Shown here one piece after another: positions 10,649 through 21,879 of a DNA stretch of 64,000 nt. The position numbers and the translations under genes were made by a program. Every line of letters begins with the position of its first letter. Positions within the stretch are counted from its first letter, which is position 1. The notes beneath the pieces are model-generated. The model was given only the letters and a program-made list of their open reading frames with translations. It had not been told where the DNA came from and did no database searches. The DNA comes from Simmondsia chinensis (Eukaryota; Streptophyta; Magnoliopsida; Caryophyllales; Simmondsiaceae), in contig JAGTTD010000014.1 in assembly GCA_018398585.1 (NCBI GenBank), forward strand, positions 18,103,387 through 18,167,386, given 5' to 3'.

Positions 10649-12611
10649 TGTTGGGACGAAATTCAAAAATTTTTCCTAAGTTAATCTAATTAACATAGTA
10701 GAACGGTTTAAAATTTCTTATTTTAAACCTAATATTGACTTAGAATTCTTAATTCTTAATCTACAGATTTAAAATTCCTACTTTTAAATCTAAATCCTCT
10801 ATTCTAAAAACATTCATAATAATAGCGTAAATATAAACTAGCACAATAAAAATACTATAAATAGATAGAAAAACGAAAACTAAAAGCAAAAGGAACGAAG
10901 AATACTGGGAAATTGCTCCAATAATAAAAAGGGAGACCCTGAGAGCTTCTATGCAATCACCTCAAAACCCGGAGTGTGGACTCCAAAAAATATTAAACTA
11001 CGAGAAAAAAATTTGACCGAAAAATTTCTCTCTTTTAGTTCTCCGAAAGTCAACATTTTCAGAAAACTTTTAATATTAAATTGATGCTAAACCTTAATTT
11101 TAGTACCCCTATTTATAATAGGCTACTAGAAAGTGAAAAATCACAAAAGCCGATGTGAGATACCCAAAAATAAGCCAAAACGACGTTGTTTCATGTATCC
11201 AACACAGATATGGCTTGCCCAGCAAGCTAGCACCACATTAGTCTGCACCTGTTGGCCTGGATCGCTGCCCAAGTTAGTGTCGCGCGCTGATTGGCCCATC
11301 TCGAGGCACGCGGATTCCCAACCCTGCCAGTCATGAAGCGACACATGTCGCACTGTGATTGGCTGTGCGCGTAGGTGCACGGATCATTGTGTTGTTCATC
11401 TTTTTCTTTTGTTTACCACATGCAAAAAATTATCTTATGAATTTTAATTTTAAAAATTATTTTATTTTTTAATTTTAACTTTTATTCATTTAATGAATAA
11501 TGTTTAGTTAATTTAAATTTAATCATCCTATGAATAAATAATTCATCTCGTAAATTCTTTAATATTTTTCTAATGGTATTAAAATAGAGGCTTGCTCAAG
11601 AACAATTTAAATTTAGCTCCAAATGGGTTAAATTAATTACCATCTCATGATAAAATTTAATTACCATTAAATGGGACTTAATTTCACTAAATAAATCCCA
11701 CTGTATTCTAGAGTTAAATTATTTATTCGATAATTTTCAAATAGACTATATTAACAACAATAACCCCTCTATTAGATATCTATGAGAAAAAAATAAATAT
11801 TGCTACTACCATTATTTCTCACAACTTCACCATTAATTCTTGACTTGCCTTTTCCGAATAATTCATTTATACTTGAACAAATTTACAATATAAATTCTAA
11901 ATGTCAAACACTTAGACCACTTTGGCCAAAGTTTCCGAATTAATTCAAAAACTTGCGAATCGACTAAGGGGACGTCTTTATCGCGTAAGAGACTATAGAT
12001 TCTATATTGAATACTTGATCCTTGTCACACTTCATGCCGTTTCCCAGTGCATGTGGGACTTCGGCCATTTATTGAGACCTTACTTATAGTGCACCAAGAT
12101 AACTAACATTTCATGCATAAGTCCAGAATACTCTTAAGATTTAGAGTCGTCGTTCAAACAGTACATCATGAACCACTTATTTCCTATAGTAGTATGGAAA
12201 CAAGTAATTCACATGGTCCAACTCAGTGTATTAATCTTATTAAAATCACCAACATGACACTTGTGAATCACCATCCATATGACCAAGATAGATCATCTAA
12301 AATGTCACATTAGAGCCTTAGTAGTCAAGTAGTCTAAACTTGTCACTGACTACAAGTTTTTCAATTAACATTTTATTCCATTTGCTCCAAGTCTATTTGT
12401 GGCTTAATCTCATAATCCACTTAGAATGAATATGTAAATGTAGTATGAGAACAACATCCATCTCATGGATGTTACTTAAAAGAAAATCACATGCAATATA
12501 TATGCTCACTTATACAAATTTAACAAGGAAACGATTGCAACTCAAATTTCATTCTATAATAAAGCAACAATTACATGATAAATTTAGATTTTCAGGACGC
12601 TGTTCCTAATA
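10649..12611 (-). mobile_element. Copia solo LTR (minus)
   Basis: A 1963-bp unit starting TGTTGGGACG and ending GCTGTTCCTAATA, flanked by the 5-bp duplication AGTAT (10644-10648, 12612-12616). It matches the body of the long copia LTRs at 30770-32943 and 37171-39310 but begins about 230 bp further in. No internal region is present, so it is a solo LTR from unequal recombination. A TATA-like box at about 11109-11120 is better on the minus strand. Open frames within it are not genes. Confidence 0.88.
12453..12473. other. 9-bp perfect hairpin with CTC loop in the solo LTR
   Basis: AACATCCAT-CTC-ATGGATGTT. It belongs to the family of short hairpins with ATCTCAT core (ATGAGAT on the element's sense strand) seen across the copia elements of this window. 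Confidence 0.75.
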
Positions 12612-13650
12612 AGTATCATGTTTTGACCCAATCTAACTAAAGTATAAGGACAATATGTTCAACCTAGCATATTGTTAATTATTACGTATTGGCCCTATCT
12701 AACTAAAACATAGGAAAAATAGGCTCTAATTAACAATTTGGTAAAAAATATTACTTGATTAATTAATCTTAAGGCTACAAGTACAAGGGATTAATTTATA
12801 AATATCAACATCACGATCAAAGGTTACAAACTTAATAATCATCTCAATTGAATAAACAATTAAATCGTAATGCTTCAAAGTATTTCTCACATTCAAACAA
12901 TTTATGTGAACAATCAAATTAACCCAAATTACAAGTAATGCACAAATAAAAAGACTGAGATTTTATCTAATCCTAAAGAGCAGGTTAGCTCTCCATCAAG
13001 GATGAACCGGTGAAGAAGGAGATGAATGAACTCATGTTGATATTTGCGCTAAATTCGTTCACGTTCCAAATTATCGAGAAATGAAAATAAATTCTCGATG
13101 AGAGATAGAGAATTAAAGCAGAACTGAAGCAGTGGTGAAAATTCTTGAATCCAAAAACAACCCTGAAAAACAGAGATTGAATTTCCTATATACAATCACT
13201 GCTGCTAAACGGAACCCTACCGGAGCTGGGCTGGGCTGCGTGTGGACTGATGTCTGGGCAGGAGACGGGCTATGATGTTGGGCCTAGGGGTGACACTACA
13301 GGTGTGGGCTGCGGTGCTGAATTGGGCTGCAACAGGGGCCTGGAGGTGATGATGGGCTTGCATGTGTTTGGTTGAGGCAAAGACGGAGGTCATGGGCTGG
13401 AGTGCTGCGCAGGTGTGGGTCGGGCTTGGCCTCCAAGATTATATGTTCTTGTCCTGAATCTTGATTGACTTGATTTGATTGCCCATGCATCGAAGTTGTC
13501 TTATTCGCACTAAATTTTGACAATTTACTAAACTTCAATCTTCGAAAGTATAAAACATAAAAATTGCCAAAGTGAGGACATAAGGATAATTAAACATGTG
13601 CAAAAGCGCTAAAATATCAAATAAAAGATGCATAAATATGAAACACATAA

Positions 13651-14749
13651 ACACCTTCACACCTAACCTTTGGTAGTTCTCGAGCAAAGCATAGGATAGA
13701 GACAAAGAGTCATGCCACCAACTACCCCAACCTTCAACAAGTCTTCTAAGATTGACTCATACATTATAATTTGGGATAAGATTCAATCATCTAGAGTATT
13801 CTCCAAATCCATGAATTCAGATGATTTGACTTCAAAACTCATCATTGAATTTCATTGACCATGCATCAATTAATTGAAACCACTCAAGTATTTCAAGCAC
13901 ACAAGTGAAAGTGAATGGGATCTCATGCTATAGAATCTCCTCAAATTCTCGCATCTAACCAAATACACTAAGGTTTTGTACACCACACCATTGAATTACT
14001 AAAACACATGCTCATATATAGAGAATTCTAAGTGGCATATGAGTGACCACTTTACAATAAGGGGCAAGGATTAGAATAAGCCACTATGGAAAGCAAACAA
14101 AACTCAAGAAACATAGGATTGTTCACTCAAATTTTTTAGATTCCCTACAATAAGAAGGTCCAATGCATGGTGACTATATGTGTGGCATGAGTAGGAACCA
14201 TTAATATCAATAATGATCAATAATACTCATTAACAAGTATGGAAGAGAATCATTTAGATTCGTGGAATAGAGGGAAGGAAATGGACAATTAATCCGACCA
14301 TCATCGTATCATATGCGTCAATCAAGGAAAAACTTGGCTAAAAGGTTATAATGCATACTCAAAATGCACAAAAATGTTAAAAATTCGACCAAAAATGAGG
14401 ATATACAAATAAGCCTCACCCGCACACCTAAATGATGCATTGTCCTCAATGCAACAACAAAAAGGATTAAAGCACAAGAAGTAGGTGAAATAGACCGATA
14501 CAACCTAACAAGGCAATGATCATGAAAGGGCGTGAACGGGTATGTATGACACCTCTAACATGGGACAAGAACTTAAAGAGGGAGAAACAAGCCTCCATAC
14601 AACTAATTAGTTCAAAAATAAAGCTAAAAGCAAGAAATAACAAGCTAGGCTGTCTCCTTGTAGCGCTAAGAGCCTTCAGCCAGGTGCAATGGGTCCAACA
14701 GAGATCAAGTATCAGTCATGGTGTCAACCAAAGAGACATCTTCAATAAG
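13651..14749 (-). other. Non-coding 3' region of the Athila element
   Basis: About 1.1 kb between the end of integrase and the 3' LTR on the minus strand. Athila elements often have a long region here. I see no conserved domain; short open frames look random. The purine-rich stretch just inside the LTR (13651-13680, minus strand) is the probable polypurine tract. Confidence 0.6.
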
Positions 14750-15820
14750 CTATCGATCATCGATGCCATCTAACTCAATTGCAGGTTTAAGCCTTTGACC
14801 ATTTACAGTGAACACACGACCATCTTTTGGATGATATATGTCAATAGCACCCGAGGGGCACACCTGCCTAACTGCAAATGGACCATCCCACCTAGATCTC
14901 AACTTACCAGGAAAGAGACACAATTTAGAATTAAAAAGCCAAACCTTTCGATTAGGAATAGATGTTTTCCTCAGAATATGTTTATCATGAAAATCCTTGG
15001 TTTTAGCTTTGTAAATCTTTGCATTCTCGTAAGCTTCATTTCTCAACTCTTTAAGTTCACTCAACTGAAACTTTCGTTTAGAACCGGCATGGTCTAAGTC
15101 AAAATTTAAAGCCCTAGTGGCCTAACGAGCACGGCGCTCTAACTCAACAGGTAAATGACACGCCTTACCAAAGACCAACCTTTAGGATGACATGCCAAGT
15201 GGGGTCTTGTAGGCAGTGTGATATGCACAAAGAGCATCATTCAACTTAAGTGATTGATCTTTTCTATCAGGATGAATCGTTTTCTCAAGTATAAACTTGA
15301 TATCACGGTTTTAAAGCTCTACTTGACCACTAGTTTGGGGATGATATGGGGCAGCAATGTTATGATGCACCGAATACTTCCTAAAAAGTGCCTCAATTGA
15401 CCTATTAATGAAGTGACCACCACCATCACTAATGAGTGCTCTAGAGGTAACAAAGCAGTTAAAAATGTGGTCCTTGACAAATTGCATGACCACCTTGTGG
15501 TCATTGGTCCTAGTAGGTATAGCCTCAATCCACTTAGACACATAGTCTACCCCTACAAGTATATAAACAAATCCAAAAGGACGGGGGAGACGGACCCATG
15601 AAGTCAATACCCCAAACATTAAATATTTCCACAATCAAAATCAAGTTAAAGGCAACATGTCTCGAGGTGTCAATGCGCCTGTGCGTTGACAATGCTCACA
15701 TGCAAGACACAACTCGTTAGCCTCCTTAAGTAAAGTACACCAATAAAAAACATATTGTAGGACATTTGCAATAGTCATACGACCTCCAAATTGTCCTTCA
15801 CATGCATATGAGTGACAAAA
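14750..15820 (-). pseudogene. Athila pol: integrase
   Basis: Reading down the minus strand: a zinc domain around 15820-15650 with CLACEHCQRTG (the second zinc His replaced by Gln in ACEGQFGG); the catalytic core in 15634-15311 with VDYVSKWIEAIPT, ISDGGGHF and APYHPQTSGQVE, giving the D, D, E positions; and the C-terminal domain in 15064-14750 with [12 protein letters not shown] and VNGQRLKP. The core and tail are separated by stops and a worn stretch. It would insert cDNA in the nucleus. The tail motifs DKHILRK and FPGKLRSRW are those of Athila elements. Confidence 0.85.
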
Positions 15821-17480
15821 AGATAAATGCTATGATACTCACATTCTGGAACACATCTACAAATTGCTTGGTCAGCACAATGTTTAAACAAGTCAGGGTC
15901 GTCCTAATAAAAGTGCTTTACCTGAGAGTAAAACCTATCCTTTTCTTGCCTGGACCACGTTGATGGAATCTTACCTGTAGTAAGAAAGTTAACAATATCC
16001 GCAAACCAAGGACCACGTTAATGGGAGACAACAAAAAGCTATTCATCGAAAAAGTAAATCCTAGAAAGATAGTTAGCTACCCCATTCTTTGCACCTTTCT
16101 TATCTCTTATCACAATGTCTAACTCTTGTAGTAGAAGAATCTATCTTATGAGCCTAGGTTTCATTTCTTTCTTTAAAAGCAAATATTTCAATGCAGCATG
16201 ATCACAATTGAAAATGACTTTTGACCTCAAAAAATAGGAACGAAACTAGTCAAGAGCAAACACAACTACTAGCAACTCCTTCTTAGTGGTGTTGTAATGG
16301 CATTGGGCATCATTAAGAGTTTTACTAGCATAGTAAGCGACATGAGGCACTTTGTTCACTCTTTGACCTAGGACAACACCTATAGCAAAATCAGAAGCGT
16401 CATAAATAATTTCAAAATGGAGAGAGTAATTAGGTGGCTGCATAATAGGGGCTAAAACAAGTAATGCCCGAAGCTTTTGAAAAGCTTCTAAGCAAGACTC
16501 ATCAAACTCAAATGATATTTCCTTGACTTGCAAGCTAGTCAATAGTCTGGCTAACTTCCTAAAGTCCTTAATGAATCTCTTATAGAAACCTGCATGACCT
16601 AGAAAGGATCTAACTTGCTTTACATTTGAGGGAGGGGGCAAGTTAGCAATCAAATCTATCTTAGCCTTATCAACCACCATCCCCTTCTTAGACATAAAGT
16701 GACTCTTCTCCCAACTCAAAACTAGATTGGTTTCTTCATATCTTTTCAACACAAGCATCAAATTCTACAAACATTCATCAAACAAAAGTCCAAAAATAGA
16801 GAAATTGTCCATGAAAACCTCGAGAAATCTACCTACCATGTCAAAAAGGATAGATATCACGTATCTCTGAAATGTAGCAGGTGCATTATATAAACTAAAT
16901 GGCATCCTACGATAGGCAAATGTGCAAAGGGGCACGTAAAGGTCATTTTCTCCTGATTCTTTGGGTAGACTGCTACCTAGTTATATCCTGATTACCCATC
17001 AAGAAAATAGTATAAGCTCTGGCTAGCTAGCCTCTCTAAAATCTGATCAATGAATGGTAGAGAAAAATGGTCCTTCCTAGTGGCAGAGTTAAACTTCCTA
17101 TACTCAATACAAACTCTCTAGCATGTGGTCTCTCTAGTAGGAACTAACTCTCTATTCACTACTCCTAACCATAGTAAAGCTCAACTTCTTTGGGACTACC
17201 TGAACAAGACTAACCCACCTACTATCAGAAATTGGGTAAATGATACCCGCATCAAGCAATTTCATAAATCTCCTTCTTCGTCACTTCTTTCTTGTTAGGG
17301 TTCAACTTCCATTGCATCTCTCAGAGGGTCTAGCATTCTCATCAATAAAAATCCTATGCATGCAACTGGAAGGGCCTATACCCTTCAAATCAACCATAGA
17401 CCACCCAAAGGCACTCTTACGATCACTAAGCACTACCATAAATGCATCTTCTTGTCCCCTAGTCAACTGAGAAGAGATAA
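15821..17480 (-). pseudogene. Athila pol: reverse transcriptase and RNase H
   Basis: The RT fingers (17480-16950) are worn but readable in pieces: KLLDAGIIYPISDS, a TC-stop-RVCI block with TAG for Trp, then FAYRRMPF and NAPATFQR. The catalytic box near 16800 reads VFMDNFSIF instead of FMDD, so the second catalytic Asp is Asn by a single G to A change. The open stretch 16761-16246 covers the RT thumb (VRSFLGHAGFYKRFIKDF) and the start of RNase H (DASDFAIGVVLGQR, AYYASKTLNDAQ). The rest of RNase H decays through 15820. The enzyme is certainly inactive. Confidence 0.85.
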
Positions 17481-17897
17481 TGATAGGTAAAGTCTCATAG
17501 GGTCCTAAGAAAGCATACTTAAGAGTAGATGGAAAGGACTTAAGTTCAAGTTTGGGTGGTGAAACTATGGAAGGAAAAAGCGAGGGAATCAGAAAGCGTA
17601 GATAGGGGTTCCACTTTTGACAAACAATGAAAATTCTTTAAGGGAGCACACAACTTAAGCAAATCATTCATCTCCCTAATGTGGTTCTTAACATCAAAAT
17701 CATCAAAACAGTCATATGCTAGAAGGAAGTGTTTGGTCAACCAAGTCATCAATAACATCCACAAAGAGACACTCCACCTCATCCTCACTAGAGGGTGACA
17801 AAAAAGTCTTAAAAGTGTTCAACCTAATAATCATGTTCAAAAAACTAATGTCCATTACAGTAGATGGTAGCATTGGCTATTAATAAGAAAGGCCGAC

Positions 17898-18383
17898 CTA
17901 GTATGATGGGGACAATGTTTTTTTAATAGAAGGTTCCATATCAAGCATGAGGAAATCAGCAAGAAATAGGGCTTTGTCTAACTTCACTTGCACATTAATA
18001 AGCTCACCACGGGGGACTCTAGTAGATCTATTCGTTAATTGTAAGGTCATTGTGGTAGGTTTCAAATCTCCCAAGCCTAACTTCCCATAAACCGAGTAAG
18101 AAATAAGATTAACACTTGCTCTTAAGTCCAGTAAAGCCATATCAATTGGGTAGTCTTCAAGTGAACAAGAGATGGCGGGGACACTAGGGTCTTTGTACTT
18201 AATAGGAGTGTCACACTTCAAAATGGAACTCACTTGTCCGGCTAGAAACACTTTCTTAGGCAGATGTGCTCTAGATCGCTTCTTTTGATTCAGCAAGTCC
18301 TTAATGAATTTCGCATAGGCTAGGATTTGTTTAATCGCATTAAGAAGAAAAATGTTAATCTTTGCTTGCCTAAAAGTCTCCAA
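17898..18383 (-). pseudogene. Athila pol: aspartic protease
   Basis: A 161-codon minus-strand open stretch. It contains a basic linker (LLNQKKRSRAHLPKK) and then the retropepsin core. The active-site block reads ALLDLRASVNLISYSVY where Athila proteases have D-L-G-A-S, so Gly is replaced by Arg through one G to A change. The following KLGLGDLKPTTMTLQL and PRGELINVQVK are characteristic of the family. The protease would cut Gag-Pol inside particles. It lies between gag (higher coordinates) and RT (lower coordinates), as expected. Confidence 0.85.
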
Positions 18384-19469
18384 AATGTCTTCTCACTTCT
18401 TGTCCTTCCCATTTAGATGTCGTGCAACTAAAGCCCGGGGAAAGGGCAACCTAGGCTCATATCAAGAAGGAAGATTAGAGGCTTTAGTGCATGACCTCAT
18501 CGGTCTCCTTCTTTCTTTCCTTGCTCTTCTCTTCTCCCTCACACTCATGGGTACTTCACTCTCAGTACTCACCTCATTATCAACTTCCTTTCGTCTTGTC
18601 AACACTACAATGGACTTTACTTGCTCTTGATGGGCAGGATAGTTGTCTTGCCTCACATTGTTCTAAGAGTTCTCTATGGCTTGGCTAGGGAGGCTTCCCT
18701 CATCTCTCTTGCTCAAAGCATTAGCTGGCTAACCTATTTGGGTTTCTAACTTTGAGATCGATTGTGTATGGAAGTGGAGGAGTTAGGATTTAACTTCTTA
18801 ACTCTTCAGCGCACTTAAGACCATCTCTTCAAAATTTAAATTAGAGCTCAAATTAGAAGGTTGAGAATAGTTAGAAGCATACCCTTGCGGTTGAAAACCA
18901 AGAGGTCATGGATTCGGTTGTTGCACGAATCGTCCTTGTCCTCCTTGCTTCCAGGAGAAGTTCAGATAGTTTCTCCAACCCAGATTGTATGTATTCGAGT
19001 ATGGATCATTCCTTAAAAATCCCTAGGCTGCATTGACCTGCTCCTATGAACACTCAACAAAGGGTGAAGTAGAAGGACAATCAATTGTGGAATGAGAAAC
19101 ACTAGAACATATAGAACAAACACCATGCATGTTTAGAACATTAGACACATTACGCAAAGTAGAGGGAGTCAATGTCATCTTAAATAAAGAAGTAAGTTGC
19201 CCCACAGAAAATACAAGTGAATCTACTTTCTTATAATATGGAAGTGTGCATAATTTCATGTACTCCCCCTCTATTTAACCTAGCAGAATTCAAATGTGCA
19301 AGTGTGACATTTTGTTGTGAATTCTCATTCAATTGCTCAAAAGGTTCCCACATCTCATTCTTATTTTAACTAAGGAATTGACCATCACATGAAGCATTGA
19401 CAGTTTGTTGACCCTTCTCATTCAATCCAAGTAAAAATTTTGGACCAGTTGCCATTTAGAGATAACATG

Positions 19470-19480
19470 ATGTGGACAAG
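19470..19480. repeat. SINE target duplication, left copy
   Basis: ATGTGGACAAG, perfectly repeated at 19744-19754. An 11-bp duplication fits LINE-type target-primed insertion, unlike the 5-bp duplications of the LTR elements. Confidence 0.9.
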
Positions 19481-19743
19481 ATAGGGTTCATTTACTAGGC
19501 ACTAATGCAATCAGATCCCATTAGAACTCTAAAGTTAAGTGTGCTTGGGTGAGAATAGTACCAGGATGGGTGACCTCATGGGAAGTCCTCGTGTTGCCAA
19601 CTCCATAAGGTTGGGGGTCCTCAGAAATGGCCTCTCGGCAGGGTTACACTCTCAAGGGATAAGGCTACATACATCCACCCCTCCCATATCCTGCTTATGC
19701 AGGAGTCCTTGAGGCACTAGGTCTGTTGTTGCTATTGTTTATA
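19481..19743 (+). mobile_element. SINE with a 5S rRNA-derived head and an Au-like tail
   Basis: About 263 bp flanked by a perfect 11-bp duplication. The first 119 bases align along their length with plant 5S rRNA. The next part (19603-19720: CTCGGCAGGGTTACACTCT, then AAGGCTACATACATCCACCC and GCAGGAGTCCTTGAGGCACT) resembles the 3' body of angiosperm Au-type SINEs as I remember it. The end, CTGTTGTTGCTATTGTTT, is a TTG-rich tail. The element interrupts Athila gag and removing it restores the gag reading. I rejected a Cassandra LTR because there are no TG..CA ends and the duplication is too long. Confidence 0.85.
19484..19602 (+). pseudogene. 5S rRNA-like head of the SINE
   Basis: Recognisable 5S blocks in order: ACTAATGCAATCAGATCCCA, then AGAACTCTAAAGTTAAGTGT, GCTTGGGTGAGAATAGTACC, GGATGGGTGACCTCATGGGA and AGTCCTCGTGTTGCC. 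The internal promoter elements of 5S genes (A box around AGTTAAGTGTGCTTGGG, C box around GATGGGTGACCTC) are retained, so it could have recruited Pol III with TFIIIA. Length is that of 5S rRNA. Several substitutions and the fused tail make it a pseudo-5S serving as a SINE promoter rather than a ribosomal gene. Confidence 0.88.
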
Positions 19744-20515
19744 ATGTGGACAAGCTCTTAAAAGTTCCCAAAACCTATCCCATCTCTAAAGAAACTCTTC
19801 ACTAGGAAGTTAAGAAAAGGTGTTAATAGCTCTCCCAGTAGTGTTGGTCTTACTAATGGGGTAGAATTTCTTAAGAAATTTTTGTTACATTTGAATCCAA
19901 GTACTAATTGTCCCACTAGGTAAGGTGCCTAACTAATAATTAGCCTTATCCTTCAAAGAGAAAGAAAATCTTGAAGGTAAAGCAAACCTTAATGAGTGGA
20001 TGGGTTTTCATTGCCTGAGCCTTGGAATGAAGGGAGTATTTGTATTGTGTGTGGATTAAGCTTGTTGGGCAATGGGTGGCAAAATAATGCACGAAGGGGA
20101 GGCGTATGTGGTGGGAGCAAAATACTCCACAAGGGCATGGGGTTGTTGTTCTTCAGCCGTAGCGGTTTGTGCTCGGTGTTGGGATCTAAGATATCTTAAG
20201 GTCCTTCCAATTTTAGGGTCGAGGATGGTAAGGTCAAGAGACACAAAACGACGACCGTGCATAAAAAAAAACCACAAGAAGCAAGTGAAACTAAGAATTA
20301 AAACTAGCGAGCAAAGAAAACAAACACCTAGAAAGAAGGACAAATAATAAACTATCCTAAAATCTACCTATACGCGAAAATCACAAGACAAATAAAGCTA
20401 CCAAAATATTTTTTTTATTTAAAGAAAAAAGACAATAACAATTCATAAAGTAATTAAAAATCCTAAGTTAAGAATCAAAGAAAATCACAAAAATAAAATC
20501 AGGAACATTGCCTAG

Positions 20516-20533
20516 TCCCCTGCGACGGTGCCA
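20516..20533 (-). promoter_or_regulatory. Primer-binding site of the Athila element
   Basis: The minus strand reads TGGCACCGTCGCAGGGGA, six bases inside the 5' LTR. It resembles the TGGCGCCGTTGCCGGGG class of primer sites (tRNA-Asp type) used by Athila elements, with three or four substitutions. Confidence 0.8.
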
Positions 20534-20539
20534 AAATCT

Positions 20540-21874
20540 TGATGTGTTTTTCTATGTCTATCAAAATTTAATATAAGACCCTATCCACTAAACACATCTA
20601 AATTGAAGTCTAGGGTGAGAGGCTGTCGAGCCACAGGGACTAAGAGTACGTGAATTTAATTCTATGACCTAAATGAATTTGAAGAAAATTTAGAGATTTT
20701 GTGTTAATTAATCTAGGAAACGATAATTAAACTAAAGAATTCTACTTCTAAAGGGGAAGAGAGTTTGGATTTGGAAATTAGGGTTTTGAATCCATCATTA
20801 GCCAATTATTCTTGCGTTAACTCTTAAATCTTGATTGTCATGCAGGTAGTGGTTTAGGCTACAAGGTTCAACCTACTAAGCTAATGTTGTTAGTATCACA
20901 TATTGACCTTATCTAACTGAAGCTTAGGGAAGATAGGTTCTAATTCACAATTCGATGTAAACTATTGCTTGATTAATTAATCGTAAGGCTACAAGTACAA
21001 AGAATTAATTTATATATATAAACATCAACGATCAAAGGTTACAAATTCAATAACCATCTAAATTGAATAAACAATTAAATCGTAATACTTCAAAGTATTT
21101 CTCACAATCAAGCAATTCATGCAAACAGTCAAATTAACCCATATTAAAAGTGATACCAAAAAAAAAAAAAAAAGCCTAAGATTTCGTCTAACCTTAGAGA
21201 GTAAGTTAGCTCTCCATCAAGAATGAACCGATGAAGGAGGAGATGAATTAACTCATGTCGATCTTCATGCTAAATTCCCTCACGCTCCAAATTATCCAAA
21301 AAGGGAAATAAATTTTGAGGGGAGAGAGAGAATTGAAGCAGAGATGAAATAGTGGTGAAAATTCCCAAATCCAAAAATGGCCCTAAAAACAGAGGTTGAA
21401 TTTCCTATATACAATCGCTGCTGCTAAATGAAATTGAAGTTCGGCTGGACTACATGTGGGCTGATGTCTGGGTAGGAGAAGGGCTGTGATGTTGGACCTG
21501 GGGGTGACGCTACGAGTGTGGGCTATGGTGGTGGATTGGGCTGCAAGGGGCCTAGAGGTGATGAAGGGCTTGCGTATGTTGGGTTGAGGCAGAGACAGAG
21601 ATCGTAGGCTAGTGTGCTGCATAGGTGCGAGTTGGGCTTGGCATCCAGGCTTATATGTTCTTGTCCTGAATCTCGATTGACTTGATTTGATTGTCGATAC
21701 ATCGACTTTGTCTCGTTTGCACTCTATTTTGACTATTTACGGAACTTCAATCTTTGAACCAATAAAACATAAAAATTGCCAAAGCGAGGACATAACAATA
21801 ATTAAATATGTGCAACGGATCCAAAATATCAAATAAAATATGAAATAAAATATGCGTAAATATCGGATACATTA
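20540..21874 (-). repeat. 5' LTR of the Athila element
   Basis: Starts TGATGTGTTTTTC and ends GGATACATTA in plus orientation, followed by the GTACT duplication (21875-21879). It matches the split left LTR. An A16-type run lies near 21160. Confidence 0.9.
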
Positions 21875-21879
21875 GTACT

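Larger units (their letters stand above)
10292..13650 (-). repeat. 3' LTR of the Athila element, split by a solo LTR
   Basis: Segments 10292-10648 and 12612-13650 together match 20540-21874. Shared landmarks are TATCAAAATTTAATATAA at the left end and the run from GATTAATTAATC to the end. The middle is displaced by the copia solo LTR at 10649-12611. Confidence 0.88.
18384..20343 (-). pseudogene. Athila gag, interrupted by a SINE
   Basis: Reading down the minus strand from 20343: the open stretch 20343-20056 ends with PSCIILPPIAQQA, a hallmark of Athila gag. A worn capsid region follows, including ELLRACPHH around the SINE site. The open stretch 19259-19044 ends in the zinc knuckle CSICSSVSHSTIDCP. 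A Gln/Asn/Pro-rich tail (about 18960-18840) leads into 18656-18462. The first part of the open stretch (hydrophobic, MSFFLGVCFL) is probably leader read in frame, so the true gag start is lower. Stops and frameshifts abound. The SINE (19481-19743) sits in the ACPH codons, which its target duplication repeats. Confidence 0.75.
10292..21874 (-). mobile_element. Athila-type Ty3/gypsy retrotransposon, minus strand
   Basis: LTRs at 10292-13650 (itself interrupted) and 20540-21874 flank a 6.9 kb interior with gag, protease, RT/RNase H and integrase in order on the minus strand. A primer site TGGCACCGTCGCAGGGGA lies on the minus strand at 20516-20533. The protease block NLISYSVYGKLGLGDLKP, the gag block SPSCIILPPIAQQ and the integrase tail DKHILRK...FPGKLRSRW are ones I know from Athila. 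The 5-bp duplication GTACT shows a clean insertion. Catalytic residues of protease and RT are substituted and many stops are present. Younger insertions inside it are a copia solo LTR and a SINE. Confidence 0.88.

Noticed and set aside
19484..19602. Functional 5S rRNA gene or Cassandra LTR
   Set aside because: Single diverged copy fused to a SINE tail with an 11-bp target duplication; no LTR ends.
20056..20347. Membrane protein from hydrophobic N-terminus (MSFFLGVCFL)
   Set aside because: The hydrophobic part is leader read in frame ahead of Athila gag; the plus-strand frame over it is a shadow.
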